64,000 nucleotides of DNA from Glycomyces paridis (GCF_004912155.1 NZ_STGX01000005.1:1-64000), one strand, 5' to 3'. Counted from the stretch's first letter, positions 49,449 through 58,523 are shown. Notes: generated by a model from the letters alone, not told the origin. Program-made: numbers and translations.

Positions 49449-50534
49449 TCAGCATGCGGGGCCTCCGGTGAGGGTCAGCAGGCCGAGGCGGTAGGGCAGC
49501 TGCGAGTAGTCGCCGCCCGAGTTGGGGTTGCGGCCCTGGTAGAGCAGCTGGAGGTTGCCGGTGTCGATGGTCATGGTCTGGTCGTGGGTGGAGCGCAGGA
49601 GTTCACCGTGGCTGATGTCGGTCGTCCAGGGGGTCCCGGGGAACGAGACGTTCGCGGCGCCGGCGAAGGGCGCGCTCTGGCTCGTGGCGAGGGGCTGCCA
49701 TTGGCTGGTGAGGGTGTCGGCGGTGTAGGCGCGGTAGTAGCGGGCGCCGTTCGAGCCGATGGACTCCCACATGAGCATGTAGTCGTCGGTGCCGTCGACG
49801 TTGTAGACGGCGCCGCCCTCGAAGAGGTTGTTCTTGGTGTCCTGGAGGACGATCTGCGTGTTGGTGAAGCCGTTCGGGAAGTTCGCGACGGTGGTCTCGG
49901 CGCGGTAGACGTGGCCGTTGTCGTCGGCGGAGAAGAGGTGGCACTTGGCGTCGTCGCAGATGACCCAGTAGTCGAGCCAGAAGCCGTTGCCGATGTTGTC
50001 GCGCACGACCTGCGGCATCTCGTTCTGGAAGTTGCGGGGCGCCGACCAGCTGCTCGGGTCGTTGATGTTGCTCGTGGTCGAGTACGACGGCAGTCCGGTC
50101 TGGTACACGAGGTACCAGAGGTTCTGGGGCGCGTAGTAGAACACGTGCGGCGCAGCGGCGTACCGGGAGCCGATGTTGGGGTTGGTGTCGAGGAAGGTGT
50201 GCGGCGCGGAGCCGGCCTGGGACCAGTCGTCGAAGCTCGTGTAGGCGAGGCTCCAGTTGCCGGCGGTGTTGGCGACGGTGAAGAAGACGTGCCACTTCCC
50301 GCTCGCGTCCTGGACGACGGTGGGGTCCTTGGTCGAGACGACGTTGTGGGTCGAGTTCGGCTTGGGGCCGATGAGGGCCCCGGTCGACTCCCAGCTGAAG
50401 CTCGCCGGGAGGGCCTGGGCCTCGACCTGGTCGTCGGTGGTCTGGGCGTTCGCGGTGAGCATGCTCGCGGCGAGCGCCGCCGCCGCGGCGAGGGCGGCGA
50501 GCGCCCCCAGGGTCTTGGTGCGGAACTTGCGCAT
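49449..50534 (-). CDS. Secreted GH62 alpha-L-arabinofuranosidase
   Basis: About 361 aa. The Sec signal peptide (LGALAALAAAAALAASML, cleavage near ANAQT) precedes a GH62 propeller. Conserved acids: Asp in STKDPTVVQ (base), Asp in DYWVICDD and Glu in NLFEGGAVYNVDG (acid). GH62 enzymes remove arabinose from O-2 or O-3 of singly substituted xylose in arabinoxylan. It is the first gene of the leftward xylan operon, with a consensus promoter and two operator-like sites upstream. ATG 50534 follows GGAAAGG. Confidence 0.93.
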   Translation of the reverse strand: MRKFRTKTLGALAALAAAAALAASMLTANAQTTDDQVEAQALPASFSWESTGALIGPKPNSTHNVVSTKDPTVVQDASGKWHVFFTVANTAGNWSLAYTSFDDWSQAGSAPHTFLDTNPNIGSRYAAAPHVFYYAPQNLWYLVYQTGLPSYSTTSNINDPSSWSAPRNFQNEMPQVVRDNIGNGFWLDYWVICDDAKCHLFSADDNGHVYRAETTVANFPNGFTNTQIVLQDTKNNLFEGGAVYNVDGTDDYMLMWESIGSNGARYYRAYTADTLTSQWQPLATSQSAPFAGAANVSFPGTPWTTDISHGELLRSTHDQTMTIDTGNLQLLYQGRNPNSGGDYSQLPYRLGLLTLTGGPAC

Positions 50535-50566
50535 GGCGGGCCTTTCCGTTGTGCCGTAATGCGTGC

Positions 50567-50580
50567 TGTTATCGCTCACA
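50567..50580 (-). promoter_or_regulatory. LacI-type operator in the GH62 leader
   Basis: TGTGAGCGATAACA on the minus strand is a near-palindrome centred on CG and closely matches the site before GH127. It lies about 50 nt downstream of the predicted GH62 start, suggesting a roadblock or loop with an upstream site. Confidence 0.6.
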
Positions 50581-50618
50581 ATCCGGGGCCGGTTCGCAAT
50601 TTTCGAAGCGGTTCCCGA

Positions 50619-50663
50619 AACTTAGATGATTCGAACTATAGAAAGTTATCGATCTCATGTCAA
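50619..50663 (-). promoter_or_regulatory. Promoter of the xylan operon with AAACTTAG/TTCGAA element
   Basis: On the minus strand TTGACA (50663-50658), a 17-bp spacer and TATAGT (50640-50635) form a near-consensus promoter with start near 50628. TTCGAATCATCTAAGTTT follows the -10 directly. The same words, AAACTTAG and TTCGAA, appear at the GH30 start (4070-4089). Confidence 0.75.
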
Positions 50664-50677
50664 CGGCGGGCGTGAAG

Positions 50678-50708
50678 TTGAAACGGATGTGGCGACTGGC
50701 GTTAGACT
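50678..50708 (+). promoter_or_regulatory. Promoter of the LacI gene next to GH62 (leaderless)
   Basis: TTGAAA (50678-50683) and TAGACT (50703-50708) with a 19-bp spacer. The start would fall at the ATG 50715, so the transcript is probably leaderless, which agrees with the lack of a ribosome-binding site. Confidence 0.5.
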
Positions 50709-50714
50709 GCCGCG

Positions 50715-51776
50715 ATGAGCCCCGCCCCTGAACACGCTCCCGCCGAGAACCCCTCCGGGCCCCTGACGATCGCCGAACTCGCGGCCCTGGCGGGCGTCTC
50801 GACGGCGACGGTCTCCAAAGTGGTCAACGGCCGCTCGGACGTCTCCGCGGCCACCCGCGAGCAGATCGAGGAGCTCATCCGCTCGCGCGGCTTCCGCAGG
50901 CAGCGGCGGCCGACGAAGTCGGCGGCGCTCATCGACGTGCTCTTCCACGAGCTCGCGGGCCTGTACCCGATCGAGATCCTCAACGGCGTCGAGGAGGTCG
51001 CCCGGCATCACCGTCTCGGCGTCGTCGTCTCCGAGCTCGGCGGGCGCCACGTCCCCGGCCAGGGCTGGATCGAGGACGTCCTGGCGCGCCGCCCGCACGG
51101 GGTCGTCTCGGTGTTCTCCGGGCTGACCGCCGAGCAGAGCGAGCGCCTCTACTCGCGCGACATCCCGCTGGTGCTCCTCGACCCGACCGGCGACCCCGAC
51201 CACGACGCGCCCTCGGTCGGCGCGAGCAACTGGAACGGGGGCCTCACGGCCGCAAGGCATCTCATCGGACTCGGACACCGGCGCATCGCGATCGTCACCG
51301 GACCGGGCCACCTGGAGTCGAGCCGCGCCCGCCTCGACGGCTTCCGCGCCGGCCTCGACCTCGCGGGCGTCGCGCTCGACCCCGCGCTGGAGCGCCACAG
51401 CGACTTCATGATCGAGGGCGGGCGCGAGCACGCCCGGGCCCTCCTGCGCCTCGACGCACCGCCCACCGCGATCTTCGCCTGCAACGACGGCATGGCCCTC
51501 GGCGTCTACCACGCCGCGGCCGAACTGGGCTTCCGCATCCCCGAAGACCTCAGCGTCGTCGGCTTCGACGACCTCCCGAAGGCGAAGTGGACGATCCCGC
51601 CGATGTCCACGATCCGCCAGCCGCTCAAGGAGATGGCCGCCGCCGCCGCGAACATGGTCGTCACCCTCGCCGCGGGCGGCGCCCTCCCCCAGCACCGCCT
51701 CGAACTCGCCACCGAACTCGTCCTGCGCCAGAGCACCGCCGCGCCCCGGAACGCGAAGGGCCCCGCCGGGTCCTAA
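50715..51776 (+). CDS. LacI-family transcriptional regulator of the xylan operon
   Basis: 353 aa. The N-terminal HTH (TIAELAALAGVSTATVSKVV, then NGRSDVSAATREQI) and hinge are typical of LacI. Residues ~65-345 are a periplasmic-binding-protein-like effector domain ending in RLELATELVLRQSTA. It is divergent from the GH62 operon, so it most likely represses that operon in the absence of xylo- or arabino-oligosaccharides, binding the TGTGAnCG-type sites at 50567-50580 and perhaps 45055-45068. The recognition sequence VSTATVSKVV is the type that reads such sites. Confidence 0.88.
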   Translation: MSPAPEHAPAENPSGPLTIAELAALAGVSTATVSKVVNGRSDVSAATREQIEELIRSRGFRRQRRPTKSAALIDVLFHELAGLYPIEILNGVEEVARHHRLGVVVSELGGRHVPGQGWIEDVLARRPHGVVSVFSGLTAEQSERLYSRDIPLVLLDPTGDPDHDAPSVGASNWNGGLTAARHLIGLGHRRIAIVTGPGHLESSRARLDGFRAGLDLAGVALDPALERHSDFMIEGGREHARALLRLDAPPTAIFACNDGMALGVYHAAAELGFRIPEDLSVVGFDDLPKAKWTIPPMSTIRQPLKEMAAAAANMVVTLAAGGALPQHRLELATELVLRQSTAAPRNAKGPAGS

Positions 51777-51791
51777 AACGACAGCGGGGCC
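51759..51791. terminator. Bidirectional terminator between LacI and Gfo/Idh/MocA genes
   Basis: GGCCCCGC (51759-51766) and GCGGGGCC (51784-51791) with a 17-base loop that contains the LacI stop codon. Confidence 0.5.
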
Positions 51792-51799
51792 GGGCGTCC

Positions 51800-52891
51800 T
51801 CAGGCGGCTTCGGGAGCCTCCTGGAGCGGGACGGCCGCGGGACGCTCGCACGTGCTCGCCACGTCGACCGAGACGCCCTGGTCCGCCGAGGCGAGCAGGG
51901 CGGTCATCACTTCGAGGACGTGGTAGGCGAGGTCGCCGTCGGCGCGGAACGGCTCCCCCTGCGCGGCCGCGGCGAGGTCGGCCAAGCCGAAGCCGCGGGC
52001 GGCGTCGAGGTAGCCGGCGCTCGGATCGAGGGTCTCCCACTCCCCGCCGAGGGCGTGCAGGCGCACGTCCCCCGCGAACCCGTTGGGGTCGGGGACGATC
52101 AGTGAGCCGGACTGGCCGTGGACCTCGATGTTCGAAGCGCGCGTCGCGACCGCGTCGAAGCTCATGACCAGTGTGGACAGTGCGCCGGACTCGTGACGCA
52201 GGACGCCGGTGACGTGCGTGTCGACCTCCACCGGGATCGACTCGCCCTCGCGCGGGCCCGAGCCGACCACGCGGGTCTCGCGCGTGTGGCTGGCCGCGCC
52301 GATCACCGAGGCGACCGGGCCGAGAAGGGTCACCAGCGCGGTCACGTAGTAGGGCCCCATGTCGAGCAGGGGGCCGCCGCCGGGCAGGTAGTAGAAGTCC
52401 GGGTTCGGGTGCCAGCGCTCGTGGCCGGGCGTGACCATGGTGGCCGTCGCGGCGACCGGGGCGCCGATCGCGCCGTCGTCGATGGCCTTGCGGGCGGTCT
52501 GCACGCCGGTGCCCAGGACGGTGTCGGGGGCGCAGCCGACGCGCACGCCGGCGGCGCGGCCGGCCTCGACGATCGCGCGCGCGTCCTCCAGGGTCGCGGC
52601 GAGGGGCTTCTCGCCGTAGACGTCCTTGCCCGCGGCGATGGCCTTGAGCGCGATCTCGGCGTGCGCGGCGGGGATCGTGAGGTTGAGGACGAGGTCGACC
52701 TCGGGGTCGGCGATGAGTTCGTCCACGGTGAGGGCGCGGACGCCCTGCTCGGCGGCGACCGCTTCGGCGCCGGCGGCGTTGAGGTCGGCGACGGCGACCA
52801 GGCGCACGGCGTCGAGGCGCTCGAAGGCCTTGAGGTACTGGCCGGAGATGGCCCCGGTGCCGACGATGCCGATCCTCAGCGGCTGGCCCAC
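51800..52891 (-). CDS. Gfo/Idh/MocA-family oxidoreductase
   Basis: About 363 aa. An N-terminal Rossmann fold (RIGIVGTGAISGQYLKAFE) is followed by the family EKP motif (VYGEKPLAATLEDAR) and the C-terminal alpha/beta domain (GGGPLLDMGPYYVTALVTLLG). Members oxidise or reduce sugars and inositols with NAD(P). The GTG at 52891 follows GAGAGGGG and overlaps the ThuA stop by 16 bp, so the two genes are coupled. ThuA plus Gfo/Idh/MocA is a known pairing in disaccharide (trehalulose/trehalose-type) 3-keto catabolism. Confidence 0.88.
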   Translation of the reverse strand: MGQPLRIGIVGTGAISGQYLKAFERLDAVRLVAVADLNAAGAEAVAAEQGVRALTVDELIADPEVDLVLNLTIPAAHAEIALKAIAAGKDVYGEKPLAATLEDARAIVEAGRAAGVRVGCAPDTVLGTGVQTARKAIDDGAIGAPVAATATMVTPGHERWHPNPDFYYLPGGGPLLDMGPYYVTALVTLLGPVASVIGAASHTRETRVVGSGPREGESIPVEVDTHVTGVLRHESGALSTLVMSFDAVATRASNIEVHGQSGSLIVPDPNGFAGDVRLHALGGEWETLDPSAGYLDAARGFGLADLAAAAQGEPFRADGDLAYHVLEVMTALLASADQGVSVDVASTCERPAAVPLQEAPEAA

Positions 52892-53583
52892 AGGATGCCC
52901 CTCTCGATGATGGTGCGCACGTTGGCGTCGGCGAGGACGCCCATGTCGTGGCCGGGGGTGGCGACGAAGATCCGGCCCTCGCCCCAGAGGCGGGTCCACA
53001 CGGCCGGGCAGGTGATGGGCCGGTGCCACGGGTGGTAGGGGGTGACGGGGATGGTGGTGGTCGCCAGGACGTCGTTGTACTCGTCGGAGAGGACCCAGTA
53101 CTGCTCGGTGTGGAGGTCGAAGTCCTGGATGCCTTTGACGATCGGGTGGTCGGCCTGCTCGGGGACGATGTTCACGGTGTAGTGCGTGAAGCAGTCCGCG
53201 GCCTCGCCCTTGAGGTCCTCCTGGGGGGCGCGGGTGGGGTGGGTGGCGAACTGGCCGCCGATGAGCTGGAGGTAGTCGGAGCTGGCGCGGTAGGAGTCGG
53301 CGATGCCGCCGTGCCACCCGGCCATGCCGGTGCCGTGCTCGATGGCCGAGCGCAGGCCGTTGAGTTCCTCGCGCTCGATGGTGTTCATGGTGTTGGTCTG
53401 GACGACGAGGTCGACCGAGGCCATGTAGCCCGCGTCGGCGTAGACGGCGCTGGTGTCCTCGACGCGGACGTCGTAGCCGTGTTCGTCGAGGAACGGGAGG
53501 AACGAGTCGGTGGCCTCGACGGGCTGGTGGCCGTCCCAGCCGCCGCGCACGACGAGCGCGCGCTTGATTCCTGGTGCAGACAT
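52876..53583 (-). CDS. ThuA-domain protein (trehalose-utilisation type)
   Basis: About 235 aa, a complete ThuA-like domain of the type-1 glutamine-amidotransferase fold. Signatures are ALVVRGGWDGHQPVE, GMAGWHGGIADSYR, ATHPTRAPQED and RIFVATPGHDM. ThuA proteins act with Gfo/Idh/MocA partners in catabolism of oxidised disaccharides. The start is uncertain: ATG 53583 (MSAPGIKR) has AGGAG 13 bases upstream, while ATG 53595 is almost on top of it. It is divergent from a LacI gene, with one operator just before each gene. Confidence 0.85.
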   Translation of the reverse strand: MSAPGIKRALVVRGGWDGHQPVEATDSFLPFLDEHGYDVRVEDTSAVYADAGYMASVDLVVQTNTMNTIEREELNGLRSAIEHGTGMAGWHGGIADSYRASSDYLQLIGGQFATHPTRAPQEDLKGEAADCFTHYTVNIVPEQADHPIVKGIQDFDLHTEQYWVLSDEYNDVLATTTIPVTPYHPWHRPITCPAVWTRLWGEGRIFVATPGHDMGVLADANVRTIIERGILWASR

Positions 53584-53604
53584 GGTGAGGTACATGCTCC
53601 TGTG

Positions 53605-53618
53605 AAGTTGCGCAAATT
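53605..53618 (-). promoter_or_regulatory. Operator before ThuA gene
   Basis: AAGTTGCGCAAATT, 13 of 14 positions identical to the perfect palindrome at 53693-53706. Confidence 0.65.
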
Positions 53619-53692
53619 CCCTTGGATGCAGTGCGGTGCGCTTCCTTTCTACAGCACTTCCCCCCTGGCGGCAAGGGCGTTCCACGAGCTTG

Positions 53693-53706
53693 AAGTTGCG
53701 CAACTT
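53693..53706 (+). promoter_or_regulatory. Operator on the promoter of the second LacI gene
   Basis: AAGTTGCGCAACTT is a perfect 14-bp palindrome, a LacI-family-type site. It covers a plausible -35 (TTGCGC, 53696-53701) 18 bp from TAGGTT (53720-53725), whose start would fall at the ATG 53732. This indicates autoregulation of a leaderless message. The two operators are 88 bp apart, centre to centre. Confidence 0.7.
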
Positions 53707-53731
53707 TGCCGTCGTGCGGTAGGTTCGGCGG

Positions 53732-54745
53732 ATGCAGAACGGGCGGCGCACGACCCTCGCCGACGTGGCCGCCGCGGCGGGCACGTCGGTCCCCACGATC
53801 TCCAAGGTCCTCAGCGGGCGCTCCGACGTGTCGGCCGAGATGCGCGAGAAGGTCATGCGGGCCGTCGCCGATCTGGGCTACCGGGGGCGCGCGGGCCGCG
53901 GCGCCCCGCCCTCGGCGCGACCGGCCATGGTCGAGCTCGTCATGAGCGGCCTCGAGGGGACCTGGGCGAACCGGGCCCTGAGCGGCGTCGAGCGCGCCGC
54001 CGCCGCGGCCGGGGTCGCGCTCGTGGTCTCGGTGGCCCACCGCGACGACGACGCCTGGCTCACGCGGCTGCTGGACCGGAACCTCGGCGGCGCCGTCCTC
54101 GCGCTCGTGGACGCCACGCCCGAACAGCTCGCCACCCTCGACGCGGCCCGCGTCCCGGTGGTCCTCCTCGACCCGGTCACCCAGCCGCCCTCAACGGTCG
54201 CCGGCGTCGGCGCCACCAACTGGGCGGGCGGCCGCGCCGCCGCCGAGCACCTCATCGCCCTCGGCCACGAACGCCTCGGCATCGTCGCAGGCCACCGCGG
54301 ACACCTCTACAGCAGGGCCCGAGTCGACGGGTTCCGTTCAGCAGCGATAGAAGCCGGGCTCCGGTTCGACGAGACGTCGGTGGTCTTCACCGACTGGAAG
54401 CGCGGCGACGCCGCCGAGCGCGCCACCGCCCTCCTCACCGGCGACCGCCGCCCCACGGCCGTCTTCGCCTGCTCCGACAACATCGCCGTCGGCGTCTACG
54501 ACGCCGCCGAGGCCCTCGCTCTCCGCATCCCGGACGACCTCGCCGTCATCGGCTTCGACGACCTCCCCGAAGGCCAATGGCTCCGCCCCGCCCTCACCAC
54601 GATCCGCCAGCCCATCGCCGAAATGGGCGAAGCCGCCCTCCGAATGCTCCTGAGGATCATGGCCCACCCGCCGACGAACTCGCCGCGCGAGGAACTGGCC
54701 ACCGACCTCATCGTCCGAGGATCCACGGCCCCGCTGCCCCGTTGA
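53732..54745 (+). CDS. LacI-family transcriptional regulator (ThuA/Gfo operon)
   Basis: 337 aa. The HTH is TLADVAAAAGTSVPTISKVL with SGRSDVSAEMREKVM, followed by a sugar-binding domain ending in EELATDLIVRGSTAP. The recognition helix differs from that of the other LacI protein (SVPTISKVL versus STATVSKVV), in line with the different operator sequence. It probably represses the divergent ThuA-Gfo/Idh/MocA pair and itself through the two AAGTTGCGCAA-type sites. Confidence 0.88.
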   Translation: MQNGRRTTLADVAAAAGTSVPTISKVLSGRSDVSAEMREKVMRAVADLGYRGRAGRGAPPSARPAMVELVMSGLEGTWANRALSGVERAAAAAGVALVVSVAHRDDDAWLTRLLDRNLGGAVLALVDATPEQLATLDAARVPVVLLDPVTQPPSTVAGVGATNWAGGRAAAEHLIALGHERLGIVAGHRGHLYSRARVDGFRSAAIEAGLRFDETSVVFTDWKRGDAAERATALLTGDRRPTAVFACSDNIAVGVYDAAEALALRIPDDLAVIGFDDLPEGQWLRPALTTIRQPIAEMGEAALRMLLRIMAHPPTNSPREELATDLIVRGSTAPLPR

Positions 54746-54757
54746 ACCGGCCGGGCA

Positions 54758-56515
54758 TCAGCGGTACCCGAGGCGCTCGGCCATCTCCTGAGAACCGCCG
54801 CACCAGGTCTCGGACGACCGCGGGTCCTCGGTTCGCAATTTGTTGACGATGCGGTCCACCTCGGCGCGGATCGTTTCATCGTCGACTTCGAGCGCGTCGG
54901 GGAAGTCGAGGATGAGTCGGAACTGGATCCACTCTGTATCCGAGCCGAAATCGGCGGGGACACCGGGATGAGCGAAGTAGAGCCGGACGCAGGAGGTCTC
55001 ATCGGCATCGCTTCTGGCCGGTGAGGGTTCGCACTGCCAGCGCGCCATCACCTCCGGCTCGGCTTCGAGGCGTTCCCGCAGGAATCGCGCGGCCCTGCGG
55101 GCGGGCCACTCCCAGGTGAAATCCGCTGCGGCCTTTGCGATTTCGGCGGCGTATGCGTCGGCGTCGAAGCGGTAGGTCCTCGGCTCGGCCGATTCGGTGG
55201 ATCGGGTCGCCCATTCGACCTCGCCGGTCTCGGCGTCCAGTCGGACATCGGCGATGAACGGTCTACAGCAGCGGGAATCGCCACAGCTCGCGTTGCCGAG
55301 CAGGATCTCGTGCGGTTCGGTTCCGGCGCTGAGGCCCGCTCCGGACTGGAGCACGGTCTCGGGGTTCTCCGGCCCTCCGTCGCCAAGGTGTCGCTCCGCC
55401 AGGGGCATGCCGTCGACCAGGACGTTCACTCGGACATCGGAGTCGCTGCTGGGCGCAGGAACGGTGATGCGGACGGCGAATCCCTCGCCGAAGGTCTCAG
55501 GTTCAGCTCGGGCGGCACGCCGGGTCTGCCGGACGAGCCAGAGGGCGTCGGGGTCGCCGGGGCGGGCATCGAGTGCGGCTGCGGCGGTCGCGGCGGCTTC
55601 GTCCGAGGCGAGCGCTGAGCGGAACTGCTCGACCGCGCGGACGCGTTCGCCCGGTTCGAAGTGCAGCAGGGCCGCGACGCCGTACGCCAGGCCGTGGTGG
55701 AGTCGGACGAGCATCGACAGTGAGGCGGCGTCGCGGGTCAGTTCACGGGCGTGCTCGGCCGCTTCGAGGAACGGAGCGGCGAACCGCCGGTCTTCGTGCA
55801 TGGCCGGGGGCCGACGTTCGAAAGCGCCGAGTTCCAGGACGAGGTCGGCGCCGGTGCCGACCGGGGCGGCTGCAGGAAGTGAAGCCAGCGTGTCGAAGTC
55901 GAGTTCAAGGAACGTGTCCAGGCGTTCGCTCCGGTCGTCCGGGTCGGTCCGCTCAAGTGTCCAGAGCAGGTGGGGCGCCGGATTCGGCGACCGACCGATG
56001 GCGGCCACGGCGAACCGTTCGGCGCGGGACCCGAGCAGGCCGAAGACGCGGACACGTTCGAGGTCTTGGGGCTCGCCTGGCAGGAGCAGCAGGCCCACCT
56101 CGATTTCAAGGCCGGTCGTGCCGGTGTCGAGCAGGTGGAGGGCGACGGCCCGGGCCCGCTCGGGAGGCGGTGAGAGCCCTTCCAGGTCGGGCCCTTCGCC
56201 GTCGTCGCCGCTCTTCGCCTCGTGGATGCGCCGCAGGGCCGTGCCGAGCTCGCCCGGGTCACCGCCGTCAAGGGCCGCGGCGACCGCCTCGCGCACGGCC
56301 GTCCGGCGCCCGGCTTCGAGCAGCTCGTCTTCGGCCGGATCGAAGTCGAAGAAGTAGGCGTCGTCGTCATCGTAGTCAAGGTCGAAGTCGATGATCGTCC
56401 GCCTGACACCGGCGCAGGAGCGCAAGGCTTCGAGCTCGTCGTCGGGGATCGGGCCTTCCGGGTGGCGGGCGAGGAGGTCGCGGAGTCGGTCCCAGAGGGG
56501 TGTCGGGGCGATCAT
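54758..56515 (-). CDS. Hypothetical protein with Cys cluster
   Basis: 585 aa, acidic, soluble, no signal peptide. I do not recognise the family. The N-terminal ~230 residues are helical and acidic (DFDLDYDDDDAYFFDFD). The middle contains a helical repeat-like part (LHHGLAYGVAALLHFEPGER). The C-terminal ~250 residues are beta-rich around ILLGNASCGDSRCCRPFIAD, whose three close Cys residues could bind a metal, followed by VEWATR. It is convergent with the LacI gene across 12 bp. Codon use looks normal, so it is likely a real gene of unknown role. Confidence 0.6.
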   Translation of the reverse strand: MIAPTPLWDRLRDLLARHPEGPIPDDELEALRSCAGVRRTIIDFDLDYDDDDAYFFDFDPAEDELLEAGRRTAVREAVAAALDGGDPGELGTALRRIHEAKSGDDGEGPDLEGLSPPPERARAVALHLLDTGTTGLEIEVGLLLLPGEPQDLERVRVFGLLGSRAERFAVAAIGRSPNPAPHLLWTLERTDPDDRSERLDTFLELDFDTLASLPAAAPVGTGADLVLELGAFERRPPAMHEDRRFAAPFLEAAEHARELTRDAASLSMLVRLHHGLAYGVAALLHFEPGERVRAVEQFRSALASDEAAATAAAALDARPGDPDALWLVRQTRRAARAEPETFGEGFAVRITVPAPSSDSDVRVNVLVDGMPLAERHLGDGGPENPETVLQSGAGLSAGTEPHEILLGNASCGDSRCCRPFIADVRLDAETGEVEWATRSTESAEPRTYRFDADAYAAEIAKAAADFTWEWPARRAARFLRERLEAEPEVMARWQCEPSPARSDADETSCVRLYFAHPGVPADFGSDTEWIQFRLILDFPDALEVDDETIRAEVDRIVNKLRTEDPRSSETWCGGSQEMAERLGYR

Positions 56516-56559
56516 GGGCGTGGTACGGGGGTTGCGGGAGTGCCCATCGTGTCATCGTA

Positions 56560-58510
56560 GTGAGCAGCCCGCGTTGGCGGCGACGGCTTTTGAGGTGGGC
56601 AGGGCTTCGAGGTTGTCGCAGAATTAGGCGTTCGAAGGAAACGGCGGGCCCAGTTCGGTTGAGAGCCAGAGACAAAGGCGGCACCGACAAGGGGTGGATC
56701 GATGGTGAGGGTCGCATTGTGGGTGGCGGGCCGACTCCGTGCGGGCCTAGGGGTGGGGCGTGGTCGATCGTGTGCATTGCGCTCGGGGCGCGTGGGGCGA
56801 CGCGCTAGAGCAAGGGATGCAGCTCTTAGCTTGTGCCGCAACGAGTTGCGGTGGAAATATGAGTGCTTTCGCATCTTGTGGGTGATGACGATGGCGTACA
56901 GGCGAGCGATACTTGACATATGCACGAAGGACGGAGAAGCAAGGTCCAGGTGGCGAGCCGGTGCAAGCAGACTGATCCAAGCCTCTGGCCGCTCCCAAAC
57001 CGGACATGTTTCTGAGACAGCGACCTGGCAGGACCGGGTATTCCTCCCGAGCAGTGGGAGGCGTGGAGTTCTCATCCTGATCGTGCCATCGCGTCCCGCA
57101 GCTGATCACCGCTCCCTCGACGGGGGTGGTACTGGGTGGGAGATCGCGGGCCGGGATCACCTCGACCCGCGGCAGTGTTCCGAACGAGACACACGAAGGC
57201 ACGACCGCCGACGCGACCGTACGCGGCCCGGCCGGGCACCACAGGACCCGGGCGAAGCGCCGCACACAGCGCCGGTGCGCACCACGATCACCACCACCCG
57301 ACTCCGCGCGAGCCTGCGCGAAGGAAATGCGCCCGCAAGGGCGGCAACGGAAGGAGCGAGGTGAAATCCAGCCCCCGGTCAGTAGGGCCGCACGAGACGA
57401 AGCAGTCCACCGGCACAACCCTGGCAGGGCCGGCGACCAACCACAGCCTCCCTTGGCGGCCCAGTGGAGCGTCCCCTGAGATCGGGACACCTGGATCGCC
57501 GGGCCGGTATGCCCGGTCGCCTCATCGGGCGGCGCTCGCCCGGGACCGTATCGGTTCATCGGATTGCGGTGCCGCACACGAAGCGCGGCAGGTCGTGCGA
57601 GGCCGCTCGCGGATACGTCGCGGTGGCCTGCGCTGGCGGAAGCCGGTGAGCGCGGGCGAGAACGGCAAACCGAGAGCGGCGGGCCGGGAACGGCAGGCAA
57701 GAAGCGGCGAGAGCCGGAAAGGGGCGAGGCAGTGGCGGCAGGGCACCAGCACAACGACAACGCATGCGTCGCGGGCTTCACACGAAATGTCGGAGCGGGG
57801 CGTGGCGTGTGCAGCATTGCATGGCAGTCGGGCCACCACGCCGCGTCCGGTGTTCACACACCGGAGCCAACGGACCAGGTCGAGCGAGCCGAAACGAGTC
57901 GCCAGGCAGGGGGGCTCGGGCAAGGCTCGACCGACCGTGAGGGCGGGTCGCGCTCTCGGGCAATGACCGTTCGGGCCAGTTCGTCTCATCTCGCTCTGCG
58001 GCTTTGCACACGGATCTCGGCGGCCGAGGCGATACGGCCTGGGTCACCACCAGCGGGCATCTCCTCTGCGGCACATGCCAGCCCAGTCCGCCTGCTCTTC
58101 CGTCGCTGCCGGTTTGAACATCGACCCGACTCGACCCGGTGAGCGGCGTGCACGACAGACCGACGGCGACAACGCCGGAACAGCCCCGAAACAACCCGAG
58201 TGCCGCCGCCGGGCATGAAACGAGCGAACGGGGAATCCTTCGGAAGTCCTCGGGCCGAGGGGGCCGGAACCGGTCGTTCAGGACCGCCGAGTCGGACCGG
58301 ACTGTGCAGACCAAGACCGATCTGAACAGGTCGGTTCATCGGGCTGCGGTACCGCGCAGGGAGCGCGACGGGTGAGGCGAATCGAGGTGGGGACTCCGCC
58401 ATCGGACATCTCCGCGGTGGCTCACGCCGGGCCGTCCTGCCGCTGTTCCGTCGCCGACTGCTTGAAGTCCGACCCGTTCGGACTCGGCGGCCGGATCGCG
58501 GTCCTGATTT
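56560..58510. other. Long gene-poor interval
   Basis: About 1.95 kb with no frame I can support as coding. Open frames on both strands are Arg/Pro/Gly-rich, lack starts with ribosome-binding sites and match no fold I know. Lower-G+C patches occur near 56630 and 56820-56940. The right half carries degenerate direct repeats, listed separately. The interval could be decayed coding DNA or a source of untranslated RNA. Confidence 0.5.
57551..58490. repeat. Degenerate direct repeats in the gene-poor interval
   Basis: 57551-57600 and 58331-58380 align without gaps at about 76% identity over 50 bases, sharing TCGGTTCATCGG and TGCGGT-CCGC, and similarity resumes downstream (GCGGTGGC). A second pair, about 58054-58140 and 58406-58490, shares GCATCTCC/ACATCTCC, TTCCGTCGC and TGAA-TCGACCCG-like words. 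ACCGATCTGAACAGGTCGGT (58316-58335) is a near-perfect palindrome beside one copy. Confidence 0.5.
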
Positions 58511-58523
58511 GGCGCTAGCGGTC

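Noticed and set aside
56820-56960. Possible tRNA or riboswitch in the low-G+C patch
   Set aside because: No acceptor/T-arm pairing or GGTTCGAAT-type loop was found, and no conserved riboswitch core could be recognised by eye.
57136-57966. 276-codon plus-strand frame in the gene-poor interval
   Set aside because: Arg/Gly/Pro-rich, no ribosome-binding site, no hydrophobic core pattern, and it overlaps degenerate repeats.
57522-58314. Two minus-strand frames in the gene-poor interval
   Set aside because: Composition is Arg/Pro/Cys-rich with no recognisable domain; they overlap each other and have poor starts.
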